From a virus: a stretch of DNA of 41,188 nucleotides. The notes under the pieces are model-generated. The model was given only the letters and a program-made list of their open reading frames with translations, ran no database searches and was not told the origin of the DNA. A program made the position numbers and the translations under genes. This document shows positions 24,207 to 29,990 of this stretch, in pieces (within the stretch, counting starts at the first letter, position 1; every line of letters begins with the position of its first letter). The stretch is taken from the IMG/VR virus record IMGVR_UViG_3300045241_000093, positions 1-41,188 of that record; one strand, written 5' to 3'.

Positions 24207-24796
24207 ACCGGATCACCACCCACATCAGACACCCGCCCAGGATCCCCCGACGGCCGCAACGCATCCCCCACACGATCCCCCGGCCCATACAACCTCGCCG
24301 GCCGCAACCCCGAAAACGGACGCACCCACCCCAACGACGAATCAGCCCCCGACGCCGCGCCGCCGTGAGCCTCTCGCCCCGGGTCGCGCGTGGACGGCGG
24401 CGGGTAGGGTCCCCCGCGCGGTTCGTCGTCGGCGTCGACGTAGCGGCAGGCGGCGAGGTCGTTGAGGCGGCGCTCGTGCTCGCGCGTCTCGGGGGTGGCG
24501 GCGATGACGTGCTCGAGGTGTCTGACGCGGCGCTCGAGCGCTGCGTGTATGTCGCGGTGGGTGAGCGGCGCCGGATCGGTCGGCAACGTCGGCGTGGCGG
24601 TGAGGGTGCCGGCGGTCGCGAGCTCGAGGTGCGCGGTCCGCTCGAGCAGCTCGGCGGCGTGAAGCTCTAGCGTCTCGAGCCTGTCGACCAGCCCGCCCGC
24701 GCGCCGAAGCCGCCTGCGGTCGCGGGCGGCGACGAGGAGAGCTCCGGCCACGATCAGGCCGCCGAACAGCCCGCCGAGCAGGATTGCAACGATCAT
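24203..24796 (-). CDS. Membrane-anchored coiled-coil protein
   Basis: A 197-aa protein with ATG at 24796 behind AGGGAG (6 nt). The N-terminus is a strong transmembrane helix (IVAILLGGLFGGLIVAGALL), followed by RDRRRLRRAGG (positive inside) and a helical/coiled region (DRLETLELHAAELLERTAHL). The C-terminal third is Pro/Gly-rich and likely disordered. It overlaps the zinc-finger gene by GTGA. No known family; could link phage replication to the membrane or be a structural membrane protein. Confidence 0.65.
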   Translation of the reverse strand: MIVAILLGGLFGGLIVAGALLVAARDRRRLRRAGGLVDRLETLELHAAELLERTAHLELATAGTLTATPTLPTDPAPLTHRDIHAALERRVRHLEHVIAATPETREHERRLNDLAACRYVDADDEPRGGPYPPPSTRDPGREAHGGAASGADSSLGWVRPFSGLRPARLYGPGDRVGDALRPSGDPGRVSDVGGDPV

Positions 24797-24798
24797 CA

Positions 24799-25494
24799 CT
24801 AACTCCCTTCGGGTAGATCGGCGGCCAGCCGCTCCAAGTGGGCGGCGATCACGCCGGCGTCATCGGTGAACCCCTCAAGCAACAACCGCGCCGCGTTAAC
24901 ACCACTGGCAACAAACACCGGGCGGGCGAGCTCGAGAAACGCAAGCCTCGAGGCACGGCCGCGCGGGCTCGGCGCGGGGTTTGGTCGTGAACCATTTAAG
25001 GAGTTTTTCTCTGTCTCTGTCTCTGGGCTAGCGTGTTGATAGCGGAGTGCTAGCGGTTTGCTAGCGGAAAACTCGATGAATCCCGCATGGTTGAGCCGTT
25101 CGAGTTGTTTCGTGGTGATTTTCTGGGCGAGTCGTCGGGCGAGCGAGCGGGAATCCCCGAGGAGTTGTCCGTCAGTGCTGGCGTATTCGAGCCAGAGTCC
25201 TAGGAGTAGGCCGCGTTCGGCGAGGGTTAGGCGTAGGTAGTCGTCGTCGCGCATGAGGCGCGTGTATGCCTTGACCCAGACGGGGTCGCGGTCGCGGTAG
25301 TGCTGGAATCCGTCTTTGCCGTTTTTGCCGTGCCAGTGGGGTATGACGATCCAGCGCTCGGCGCCGGCGGGGCTCGAGCTCGAGGGGCTCGAGGAGCTCG
25401 CGCGTGGGCTCGAGGTGCCGGCGGCCGCGGCCGGGGTTGTCGAGTCCTGGGAGGCGGCCGCCGGCGGTGTGAGGTTAGCGGGGTTGGTGGTCAT
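24799..25494 (-). CDS. Replication initiator-like protein (wHTH, phage O-type)
   Basis: A 231-aa protein. After a Ser/Pro/Ala-rich N-terminus (1-45) comes the winged-helix signature of phage replisome organisers: W(x)IPHWHGKNGKDGFQHYRDRD, PVWVKAYTRLMRDDDYLRLT, and an HTH with DSRSLARRLAQKITTKQLER. The C-terminal part is a linker and a helical region. The DNA inside its own frame (24988-25066) carries iterons next to AT-rich DNA, as in lambdoid origins within gene O. No helicase gene was found, so host helicase is probably recruited. It is the first gene of the long leftward operon; there is no good Shine-Dalgarno before its ATG. Confidence 0.72.
   Translation of the reverse strand: MTTNPANLTPPAAASQDSTTPAAAAGTSSPRASSSSPSSSSPAGAERWIVIPHWHGKNGKDGFQHYRDRDPVWVKAYTRLMRDDDYLRLTLAERGLLLGLWLEYASTDGQLLGDSRSLARRLAQKITTKQLERLNHAGFIEFSASKPLALRYQHASPETETEKNSLNGSRPNPAPSPRGRASRLAFLELARPVFVASGVNAARLLLEGFTDDAGVIAAHLERLAADLPEGS
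24988..25066. other. Candidate replication origin: four 11-bp iterons plus AT-rich segment inside the initiator gene
   Basis: GCTAGCG-type heptamers start at 25027, 25038 (one mismatch, GATAGCG), 25049 and 25060, exactly 11 bp apart. On the initiator's coding strand the repeat unit is CGCTAGC plus four bases, four times. Immediately beside them, at about 24988-25026, is an AT-richer, polypyrimidine-flanked segment (coding strand ends with TTAAATGG) in an otherwise very GC-rich genome. This is the same layout as iterons plus AT-rich unwinding region within lambda gene O. Confidence 0.6.
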
Positions 25495-25518
25495 CGTGAC
25501 GTGGCTTTGTTAAGCGAC

Positions 25519-25548
25519 GTTGCGCAACATGGCGTGAACGTGTATTGT
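25519..25548 (+). promoter_or_regulatory. Promoter and palindromic operator before the plus-strand cassette
   Basis: The -35 TTGCGC (25520-25525) and -10 TATTGT (25543-25548) are separated by 17 bp. The -35 overlaps a perfect palindrome GTTGCGCAAC (25519-25528), made of the GTTGC half-site that recurs at the 37418-37464 switch. This suggests control by the same regulator. The opposite strand has no promoter as clear for the leftward replication operon. Confidence 0.5.
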
Positions 25549-25583
25549 CGGACGGTCGAGTCCATCTAGTAGGAGGCTTGGTT

Positions 25584-26351
25584 ATGTCCGATGAACAGCT
25601 GCCGCGGCGCACGAGGCGCGAGCGGCTCGAGGCGCGCGCCGAACGGCGGCGTTTGTGGGCGGAGGCGCGCGGCCGTGATGGTGAGGCGGCGCGTCAGCGT
25701 GTGCACGAGATCGCCGACCGGATTCCGTTCGGTCAGCCGATCTTGGTAGGGCATCACTCGGAGGCCGGCGCGCGGGCGGATCAGCGGCGCATCGAGAACG
25801 GGATGAGGAAGGCCGTAGAGAACTGGAATATGGCGGAGCGGCACGAGAGCAAAGCCGACGGGATCGAAGCGCAGTTGCGCGGCTCGATCTTTTCGGATGA
25901 CGTCGACGCGGTGCAGCGGCTCGAGCAGAAAATCGCAGGGCTCGAGCAGCACCGCGACAGGGTGAAGGCGTTTAACAAAGCGGTTCGGGCGAAGGGTGTC
26001 GGGCCGACCGAGGCGGCGGGGTTCGCGCGCGAGATTCTGACGGAGCGCGAGCAGGAGAATCTGCGTGGTCTGTACCGGATCAACTTCGCGGGCGGCCGGT
26101 CCGGGCTCGAGTTCCCTTCGTACCATCTGACGAACGTGGGCGCCAACATCAGGCGTTTGCGTGGCCGGCTCGAGGAGATTCGCAAGGTGTCGGCGATGCA
26201 GGCGGCGGGGGATCGTGGCCGCGGCCGGGCGATGCTGTCGCGTTACCGCGGCGAGTGTCCGGAGTGCGGCGCCGCGATCGAGAAGGGCGCCGAGATTGTC
26301 TATTACCGCGTGACTCGTGAGGCGCTCCACGCGGCTTGTGTGGAGGCGTAA
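25584..26351 (+). CDS. DUF3560 family protein with C-terminal zinc-ribbon-like end
   Basis: A 255-aa protein with ATG at 25584 and AGGAGG 7 nt before it. It begins with Arg/Glu-rich helices and then has the DUF3560 hallmark RIPFGQPILVGHHSEAGARA followed by DQRRIENGMRKAVEN, then long charged helices. The C-terminus holds RGECPECGAAIEKGAEIVYY and a His/Cys pair, HAACVEA, which could bind zinc. DUF3560 occurs on mobile elements of actinobacteria and other bacteria; its biochemistry is not known to me. It heads the plus-strand cassette and is likely the first early product. Confidence 0.85.
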   Translation: MSDEQLPRRTRRERLEARAERRRLWAEARGRDGEAARQRVHEIADRIPFGQPILVGHHSEAGARADQRRIENGMRKAVENWNMAERHESKADGIEAQLRGSIFSDDVDAVQRLEQKIAGLEQHRDRVKAFNKAVRAKGVGPTEAAGFAREILTEREQENLRGLYRINFAGGRSGLEFPSYHLTNVGANIRRLRGRLEEIRKVSAMQAAGDRGRGRAMLSRYRGECPECGAAIEKGAEIVYYRVTREALHAACVEA

Positions 26352-26354
26352 CCG

Positions 26355-26600
26355 ATGGCTGCTAAGACGTACAGCTGTTTCGGCGGCCGCGATTCTTTCC
26401 AGGTGGTCGCGGTTTACCCTTCGGGACACCGTTACGAGGTTCGGGCGCCGCATGACACGCTCGAGGGTGCGGTGGCCCATTGTCGCGCGTGCGAGGTCGA
26501 CAGTGACCCGCGCGACACGTGGACGTATCAGGTCGACGTTTACTACACCGGGTCCGACGGTTGCCGGCATTGGCGCGGCAACGTCGGCGGGGAGGCGTGA
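26355..26600 (+). CDS. Small hypothetical protein, 81 aa
   Basis: An 81-aa beta-rich protein (SFQVVAVYPSGHRYEVRAPH; TWTYQVDVYYTGSDGCRHWR), linked to the previous gene by the repeated junction with GGAGG inside the last codons. Three cysteines and several His could bind a metal, but the spacing is not a recognised pattern. Function unknown. Confidence 0.68.
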   Translation: MAAKTYSCFGGRDSFQVVAVYPSGHRYEVRAPHDTLEGAVAHCRACEVDSDPRDTWTYQVDVYYTGSDGCRHWRGNVGGEA

Positions 26601-26603
26601 GCG

Positions 26604-26756
26604 ATGAAAACCACGCCCGGAACCAGTGTCCGCACACCCGACGGCGTCGGTTACGTCGTCGGGCGCCACAAGCGGCGCGGTGTCCTGTATGCGTCTGTTC
26701 GGCTCGCCAACGGCGCGGTGTACGTCTACCGCGTCGACGCGATCGAGGAGGCGTGA
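26604..26756 (+). CDS. Small hypothetical protein, 50 aa
   Basis: A 50-aa protein: MKTTPGTSVRTPDGVGYVVG, then RHKRRGVLYASVRLANGAVY and an EEA end. It resembles a small SH3-like beta barrel (KOW-type pattern with a gly-rich loop). The Shine-Dalgarno GGAGG lies in the upstream gene's last codons. No function assigned. Confidence 0.65.
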   Translation: MKTTPGTSVRTPDGVGYVVGRHKRRGVLYASVRLANGAVYVYRVDAIEEA

Positions 26757-26759
26757 GCG

Positions 26760-26921
26760 ATGGCTACGACGCTCGAGCGGCTGGTGCGTAACGCGTGGCT
26801 TGCGTGGGGCGATTACGCGCAGCACACGGTTTGTCAGGGTTGCGGCCGGTTTGTGTATTGCCGGCGTCATCGCCGCGGCCCGTGGTTGTGTCTGGACTGT
26901 TTCGATCAGAAGGAGGCGTGA
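26760..26921 (+). CDS. Small zinc-ribbon protein, 53 aa
   Basis: A 53-aa protein with two CxxC pairs: TVCQGCGR and WLCLDCFDQ, separated by an Arg/His-rich FVYCRRHRRGP segment. This is a zinc ribbon, probably nucleic acid-binding. The N-terminal helix (TTLERLVRNAWLAWGDYA) is amphipathic. It carries the repeated junction at both ends (ends KEA). Function in the phage is unknown. Confidence 0.68.
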   Translation: MATTLERLVRNAWLAWGDYAQHTVCQGCGRFVYCRRHRRGPWLCLDCFDQKEA

Positions 26922-26924
26922 GCG

Positions 26925-27119
26925 ATGAAATCCCCGTGGGCTATCCCTAACGATCCGCGCATCACTCAACGGCTCGAGGCGTTGCGCGTCGAGTTGCGGG
27001 CGGAGCGGATCAGTTACGGCGAGCTGCTCGAGCTGCAAGGGCTGGCCGGCCACATCGACCCTGGTGACGTTGAGCTCCTCGAGGCGGCCGGCGTCCCTGA
27101 GTTTCAAGAGGAGGCGTGA
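26925..27119 (+). CDS. Small helical protein, 64 aa
   Basis: A 64-aa, mostly helical protein (DPRITQRLEALRVELRAERI; YGELLELQGLAGHIDPGDVE) ending EEA. The acidic C-terminal half resembles small helical DNA mimics or partner-binding proteins, but nothing specific is recognised. The start follows GGAGG in the conserved junction. Confidence 0.65.
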   Translation: MKSPWAIPNDPRITQRLEALRVELRAERISYGELLELQGLAGHIDPGDVELLEAAGVPEFQEEA

Positions 27120-27122
27120 GCA

Positions 27123-27281
27123 ATGCAAATCACCAAGATCACCCATGAACCGGGGAAGGGGAGTTACGCCGTGGACATTCGTTTCGGGCCTAGCGTGGCG
27201 GCGCGCGTGTTCGGTCCTGCGACGTTGGGCGAGTGCGAGCGGTACATCCTCGAAAAGACGATCGCGGCAAAGGAGGCGTAA
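27123..27281 (+). CDS. Small hypothetical protein, 52 aa
   Basis: A 52-aa protein, MQITKITHEPGKGSYAVDIR followed by FGPSVAARVFGPATLGECER, then helix and a KEA end. It has a small beta hairpin and one helix. Junctions at both ends carry the repeated GGAGG-stop-start signal (GTGAGCA before its ATG). Unknown function. Confidence 0.65.
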   Translation: MQITKITHEPGKGSYAVDIRFGPSVAARVFGPATLGECERYILEKTIAAKEA

Positions 27282-27284
27282 GCG

Positions 27285-27614
27285 ATGACGTGGGAGAAGA
27301 ATCCCGGCGGTAAGCGCTACAGCTGCACGACCGACGCGGGCCTGTTCAGGCTTGTGCGTCAGAATACGGCTGCGGGTGCTGCACGGTGGCGGGCGACGCT
27401 CGAGCGTGGCGGGACCACGCGCGTCGTCGCGAGTGTTCACTACTTGCGTGACGCGAAGGCCGCCTGCGAGCTCCGTCTTTCGGAGGAGCTCGAGGCGCAC
27501 GCGGAGCTCGAGCGCTGGCACGCGACGCTGCCGCCGTCGGTCGAGTTGTGTACGGTCAACGGGACTACGTTCTACGGGTCCCCCGATTGCCTGTACGTCG
27601 GCGAGGAGGTGTGA
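27285..27614 (+). CDS. Hypothetical protein, 109 aa
   Basis: A 109-aa protein with a beta-sheet front (RYSCTTDAGLFRLVRQNT, ARWRATLERGGTTRVVASVH) and a helical middle (AKAACELRLSEELEAHAELE), ending GEEV rather than EEA. It begins directly after the repeated junction (GGAGGCGTAAGCG). No known family. Confidence 0.66.
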   Translation: MTWEKNPGGKRYSCTTDAGLFRLVRQNTAAGAARWRATLERGGTTRVVASVHYLRDAKAACELRLSEELEAHAELERWHATLPPSVELCTVNGTTFYGSPDCLYVGEEV

Positions 27615-27617
27615 GCG

Positions 27618-27866
27618 ATGGCCGCGATGGATCACAACGCAGCCGATCACGATTGGGAGTCCTGCCGCGAATGCGTCGAGCAGGCCAAGCGGGACGAGAT
27701 TCTCGGACCGGACGCGGAGCCGTTCGGCATCCATCAGAACGGACAGACGAGGCTCGAGGTGTCCGGTGAGCAGCGCGAGTTGCTGCCGATCGCGGATGAG
27801 CTCATCCCTACCGACGGCGGCGATCGGTCGGCGGCGGACCTTGAGCTCGAGCGCCGGCGTGCGTGA
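27618..27866 (+). CDS. Hypothetical protein, 82 aa
   Basis: An 82-aa, acidic protein with an N-terminal CRECVEQ motif next to His residues (MDHNAADHDWESCRECVEQA), which may bind one metal ion, and a Glu/Arg-rich C-terminus. The start follows the repeated junction; its 3' end overlaps the next HTH gene by 8 nt. Unknown function. Confidence 0.62.
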   Translation: MAAMDHNAADHDWESCRECVEQAKRDEILGPDAEPFGIHQNGQTRLEVSGEQRELLPIADELIPTDGGDRSAADLELERRRA

Positions 27867-28035
27867 GCTCGAGCAGGTTCGGAGGGCTGCACGTTCTAAG
27901 CGGCGCGCGGATGAGGTTTTCCGCGCGTCGCTTAGGGCGGCGGTCGACGCGGGCTGTTCGTATTCGGAGCTCGCGCGGGAGCTCGGGGTGTCTAGGCAGG
28001 CGGTCCGGCAGCTCGCACAAAGGCTGCGGTCGTGA
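27859..28035 (+). CDS. Small HTH DNA-binding protein, 58 aa
   Basis: GTG start at 27859, 58 aa. The C-terminal half is a clear helix-turn-helix: CSYSELARELGVSRQAVRQL (two helices with the Gly turn), followed by AQRLRS. The N-terminal half is a charged helix (ELEQVRRAARSKRRADEVFR). It is probably a small transcription regulator or DNA-recognition adaptor within the cassette. No strong Shine-Dalgarno, but overlap with the previous gene suggests coupling. Confidence 0.6.
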   Translation: MRELEQVRRAARSKRRADEVFRASLRAAVDAGCSYSELARELGVSRQAVRQLAQRLRS

Positions 28036-28280
28036 ACCTCGAGAAGCGCTATCACGTGCCACGCTCGCAGGTTTGGGCGGGCTCGCGCGGCCGGCAGTCG
28101 GGGCGGACGCACCTGCATACGCTCGAGCCGTTCGCGGTAGGCCGAATCCGTAGGGAGCCGCACGCGGCGCTATGCGGCCGGCGTGGCTGGTATGAGCGGC
28201 CGGCGGAGGGTGAGCTCGAGCTCGCCGACGTGTGTCCGCGGTGCGCGACGATCGCCGCGCGCGTCACTGTTCCCGCCTAG
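28032..28280 (+). CDS. Small zinc-ribbon-like protein, 82 aa
   Basis: The GTG start overlaps the HTH stop (GTGA). It contains C-x15-ish paired cysteines: AALCGRRGWYERP and DVCPRCATIAARV, which could form one zinc site. Rest is basic and His-rich (RTHLHTLEP). The last gene of the plus-strand cassette; its 3' end overlaps the convergent gene by 17 bp. Function unknown. Confidence 0.6.
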   Translation: MNLEKRYHVPRSQVWAGSRGRQSGRTHLHTLEPFAVGRIRREPHAALCGRRGWYERPAEGELELADVCPRCATIAARVTVPA

Positions 28281-28521
28281 CAGCGCCGGCGGCGGCCGCG
28301 GGTAGCTGAGTTCGGCACTCGAGACACCGGTACGGATCAGGCAGACCGTCGACGTATCCGCAGACGAGTACGTGGGCGCCGCATCCTGCGCACGTGACGA
28401 GGAGCTCGTTCACCGGGTCGTTGGAGACAAGCGGCGGGCTGGTCACGATCGGCCATCCGTGACGGTCTAGACGGGGCGGGCTGCTCACATCGGCCGGCTC
28501 TCTCGCCAGTAGGTTGCCCAT
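28264..28521 (-). CDS. Small zinc-ribbon protein, 85 aa
   Basis: An 85-aa protein with CAGCGAHVLVC and RCLECRTQLP, two CxxC pairs of a zinc ribbon. It is the last gene of the leftward early operon and converges with the plus-strand cassette. ATG start at 28521; overlap with the upstream gene 28485-28823. Similar zinc ribbons are frequent among small early phage proteins. Confidence 0.6.
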   Translation of the reverse strand: MGNLLAREPADVSSPPRLDRHGWPIVTSPPLVSNDPVNELLVTCAGCGAHVLVCGYVDGLPDPYRCLECRTQLPAAAAGAARREQ

Positions 28522-28823
28522 TGCTCAGGTGTCAGCACGACCACGTAGCTGCCGCCGCGGCGCCGGCAGAACATCGCGGCGAACGTGGCGCCGGCGTTCG
28601 CTTGTTGCCGCTCGAGTTCGGGGAGTTTCTCGCGGATCGCTCGGTTGAGGTCGGACCAGTTGGCTACTTGGATTGCTGTGTCGGGCACGCCGTGTATGTC
28701 GCCGACGTCGTCCAGCCGGCCGGCGCCGAGTGCGCGGCGGGCGGGTACGCCGAGGTGGTCGCGGAGCCACCCTTGCACCTCGAGCTCGGCACGATCACCT
28801 TTGTCTTTCGACCGGTTCGTCAA
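28485..28823 (-). CDS. Holliday-junction-resolvase-like nuclease fold protein
   Basis: TTG start at 28823 behind AAGGG, giving 112 aa. The order SKDKGDRAELEVQGWLRDHL, then GVPARRALGAGRLDDVGDIH, GVPDTAIQVANWSD and SYVVVLTPEQWATYW matches the PD-(D/E)xK resolvase-like family in phages (E in the first helix, D-x-GDI next, then the E-x-K strand). Here the third element reads IQVANW, lacking the usual Glu/Lys, so catalysis may be altered or lost. It is possibly a structure-specific nuclease involved in recombination. Confidence 0.65.
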   Translation of the reverse strand: MTNRSKDKGDRAELEVQGWLRDHLGVPARRALGAGRLDDVGDIHGVPDTAIQVANWSDLNRAIREKLPELERQQANAGATFAAMFCRRRGGSYVVVLTPEQWATYWRESRPM

Positions 28824-28924
28824 CGCAGCCCTTTGCGGCGGAGCTCGCGGCGCACCGCCCACGCGAACAGCGGTTCGGGCACGTAGATATCGCGGCCCAC
28901 AAACCAGCCGACGAGACGCCACAT
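28820..28924 (-). CDS. Very small basic protein, 34 aa
   Basis: A 34-aa gene, MWRLVGWFVGRDIYVPEPLF with an Arg-rich end (RRELRRKGLR). It has ATGA overlap with the upstream gene and its stop overlaps the resolvase-like TTG start. The coupling on both sides and G/C third positions make it plausible. Function unknown; a Trp-rich amphipathic peptide. Confidence 0.45.
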   Translation of the reverse strand: MWRLVGWFVGRDIYVPEPLFAWAVRRELRRKGLR

Positions 28925-29220
28925 CAGGCGATCCATCCGTCTTCGCGCATCTGGGCGAACGCCTCGGCGAACCAGCCGGCCGGGAACACGAGCGGCTCGC
29001 CGCAGCTGTGGCAGCGCGAGGCAACCTCGGCGTCGGCCGGAATGTCGGCGGTCTGCGATTCGTGCAGGTGCAGCGTGTAGCCGCAACGGCAGCGGATCGT
29101 CACGAACGGAGTTCCGTCGTGGCACTCGACCTTGAGCGGCCGCGGCGTCTTGCCCGCGTAGTTCGGGTTCACCGCCAGTGTCCATTGCCGGGCGAATGTG
29201 CCTGGGACGCGGTTAGCCAC
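28924..29220 (-). CDS. Zinc-ribbon protein, 98 aa
   Basis: GTG start at 29220, 98 aa. Four cysteines: HD-PFVTIRCRCGYTLHLHES and ASRCHSCGEPLVF form a zinc ribbon (CxC..CxxC). The N-terminus is ARQWTLAVNPNYAGK-like and the C-terminus is helical. It overlaps the next zinc-finger gene upstream by 8 nt. It probably binds DNA or RNA. Confidence 0.6.
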   Translation of the reverse strand: MANRVPGTFARQWTLAVNPNYAGKTPRPLKVECHDGTPFVTIRCRCGYTLHLHESQTADIPADAEVASRCHSCGEPLVFPAGWFAEAFAQMREDGWIA

Positions 29221-29404
29221 GGGCGAGCGCCTCGAGGTGGCACCGCCGGCAGCGTTTCGCGCGCGCGTACTTCTCTCCGCCGCATTCGCAGAGGTCGCGG
29301 CGGTAGCCGGCGTACCGGCCATCACGCATGTAGCCGGTGTGTGCCTTGCGGCATCGGTCGCAATGGCAGCCGTGGAGGTAGCAGCTGACGGTGCCGTGGG
29401 TCAC
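29213..29404 (-). CDS. Zinc-finger protein of the HGT/CxCxxC family, 63 aa
   Basis: A 63-aa protein: MTHGTVSCYLHGCHCDRCRK, YAGYRRDLCECGGEKYARAK, RCRRCHLEALARG. The HG-T, C-x-C-x2-C and YxxxLCxCG segments match two units of the larger 145-aa protein at 34310-34747. The conserved clusters could coordinate two zinc ions. Such proteins are frequent in actinophages but without known function. The stop is TAA. Confidence 0.65.
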   Translation of the reverse strand: MTHGTVSCYLHGCHCDRCRKAHTGYMRDGRYAGYRRDLCECGGEKYARAKRCRRCHLEALARG

Positions 29405-29796
29405 GCGGCCGCCCGCAGTTTGGCGCGTGCTGAGTTGACGGCGTTCTCTGCCTGTTTCCAGCTGAGTCCTTCGGCGGCCGCTATCTCATGGTGGGTGGCG
29501 CCGGCGGCCGCCCGGATCAGGCAGCGGCGTTGGCGCGGCGCGAGCCGGCCGACAGCCTCGAGCGTTTGTGCGAGCTCGTCGCGGGCGATGACGGCGGCGA
29601 GGGTCAGGTCGTCGCCGGCGCCGTGGGCGGCGGTGTCGAGCGTCACGGCGTCCGTGAGGAGCCGGTGCTTGCCGCGGGTCGCGGCCCGGGTGACGTCGAC
29701 CAGGTGCAGGTAGACGTTCCGGTCGAGCAGCCGGGCGAGCGCCGCCTCCTGGCGGTAGTCGTCGCGGTCGAGCCACGGCGCGAACAGGAACCTCAT
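29401..29796 (-). CDS. RNA polymerase sigma-like / sigma region 4-like protein
   Basis: A 131-aa protein. The N-terminus WLDRDDYRQEAALARLLDRN resembles sigma region 2 of ECF-type factors, and the C-terminal AVGRLAPRQRRCLIRAAAG, then ATHHEIAAAEGLSWKQAENA and SARAKL match sigma region 4 HTH. It is short compared with typical ECF sigma factors (about 160-190 aa), so it could be a partial sigma or a region 4-like anti-activator. Located next to the integrase and attP. Could switch host RNA polymerase to late genes. Confidence 0.65.
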   Translation of the reverse strand: MRFLFAPWLDRDDYRQEAALARLLDRNVYLHLVDVTRAATRGKHRLLTDAVTLDTAAHGAGDDLTLAAVIARDELAQTLEAVGRLAPRQRRCLIRAAAGATHHEIAAAEGLSWKQAENAVNSARAKLRAAA

Positions 29797-29885
29797 CGCA
29801 CCAGCCAGTCGGCGATGAGGATCGACAGCGCCCCACCGACGTACCCGATGGCGAACACGATCAGCAGGGCGGTTTCGAGCCGCAC
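29793..29885 (-). CDS. Mini membrane protein, 30 aa
   Basis: GTG at 29885 gives a 30-aa, one-helix membrane peptide, VRLETALLIVFAIGYVGGAL then SILIADWLVR. It overlaps the sigma-like start by 4 nt. The upstream part of the frame runs through the attP core, so the short start is preferred. Codons fit coding but no Shine-Dalgarno is visible. Function unknown. Confidence 0.4.
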   Translation of the reverse strand: MRLETALLIVFAIGYVGGALSILIADWLVR

Positions 29886-29928
29886 ACGCCCGGAATCGGC
29901 TAGATCATGCGGTTTGGGCGGGAACGCA

Positions 29929-29955
29929 ACGCGGGTTCGATTCCCGCCGCCTCCA
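29929..29955 (+). other. Candidate attP core: 3' end of a tRNA or tmRNA
   Basis: Plus-strand 29931-29947 is a perfect T arm: stem GCGGG, loop TTCGATT, stem CCCGC. It is followed by CGCCTCC and A, the 3' acceptor strand plus discriminator base of a tRNA-like molecule, about 250 bp from the integrase gene. No matching 5' acceptor strand (GGAGGCG), D arm or anticodon arm lies upstream, so this is only a 3' fragment. Integrating phages commonly carry such a fragment at attP so that integration restores the host gene. Host target is probably tmRNA (ssrA) or a serine tRNA. Confidence 0.75.
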
Positions 29956-29990
29956 CTTTCCGCGTAACTATGCGGGTCGGGCAGGAACAC

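Noticed and set aside
25365-25430. Cluster of CTCGAG palindromes
   Set aside because: Explained by the Ser-rich N-terminus of the initiator and by the frequent Leu-Glu codon pair CTC GAG in this genome.
25566-28163. A very long minus-strand open frame (about 865 codons)
   Set aside because: It lies opposite ten plus-strand genes that have Shine-Dalgarno sites, a DUF3560 match and tight spacing. High GC makes long antisense frames common; its protein is Arg/Pro/His-rich without a domain.
29870-29960. Intact tRNA gene at the integrase
   Set aside because: No 5' acceptor strand GGAGGCG or anticodon arm upstream; only the 3' portion is found, as expected for attP.
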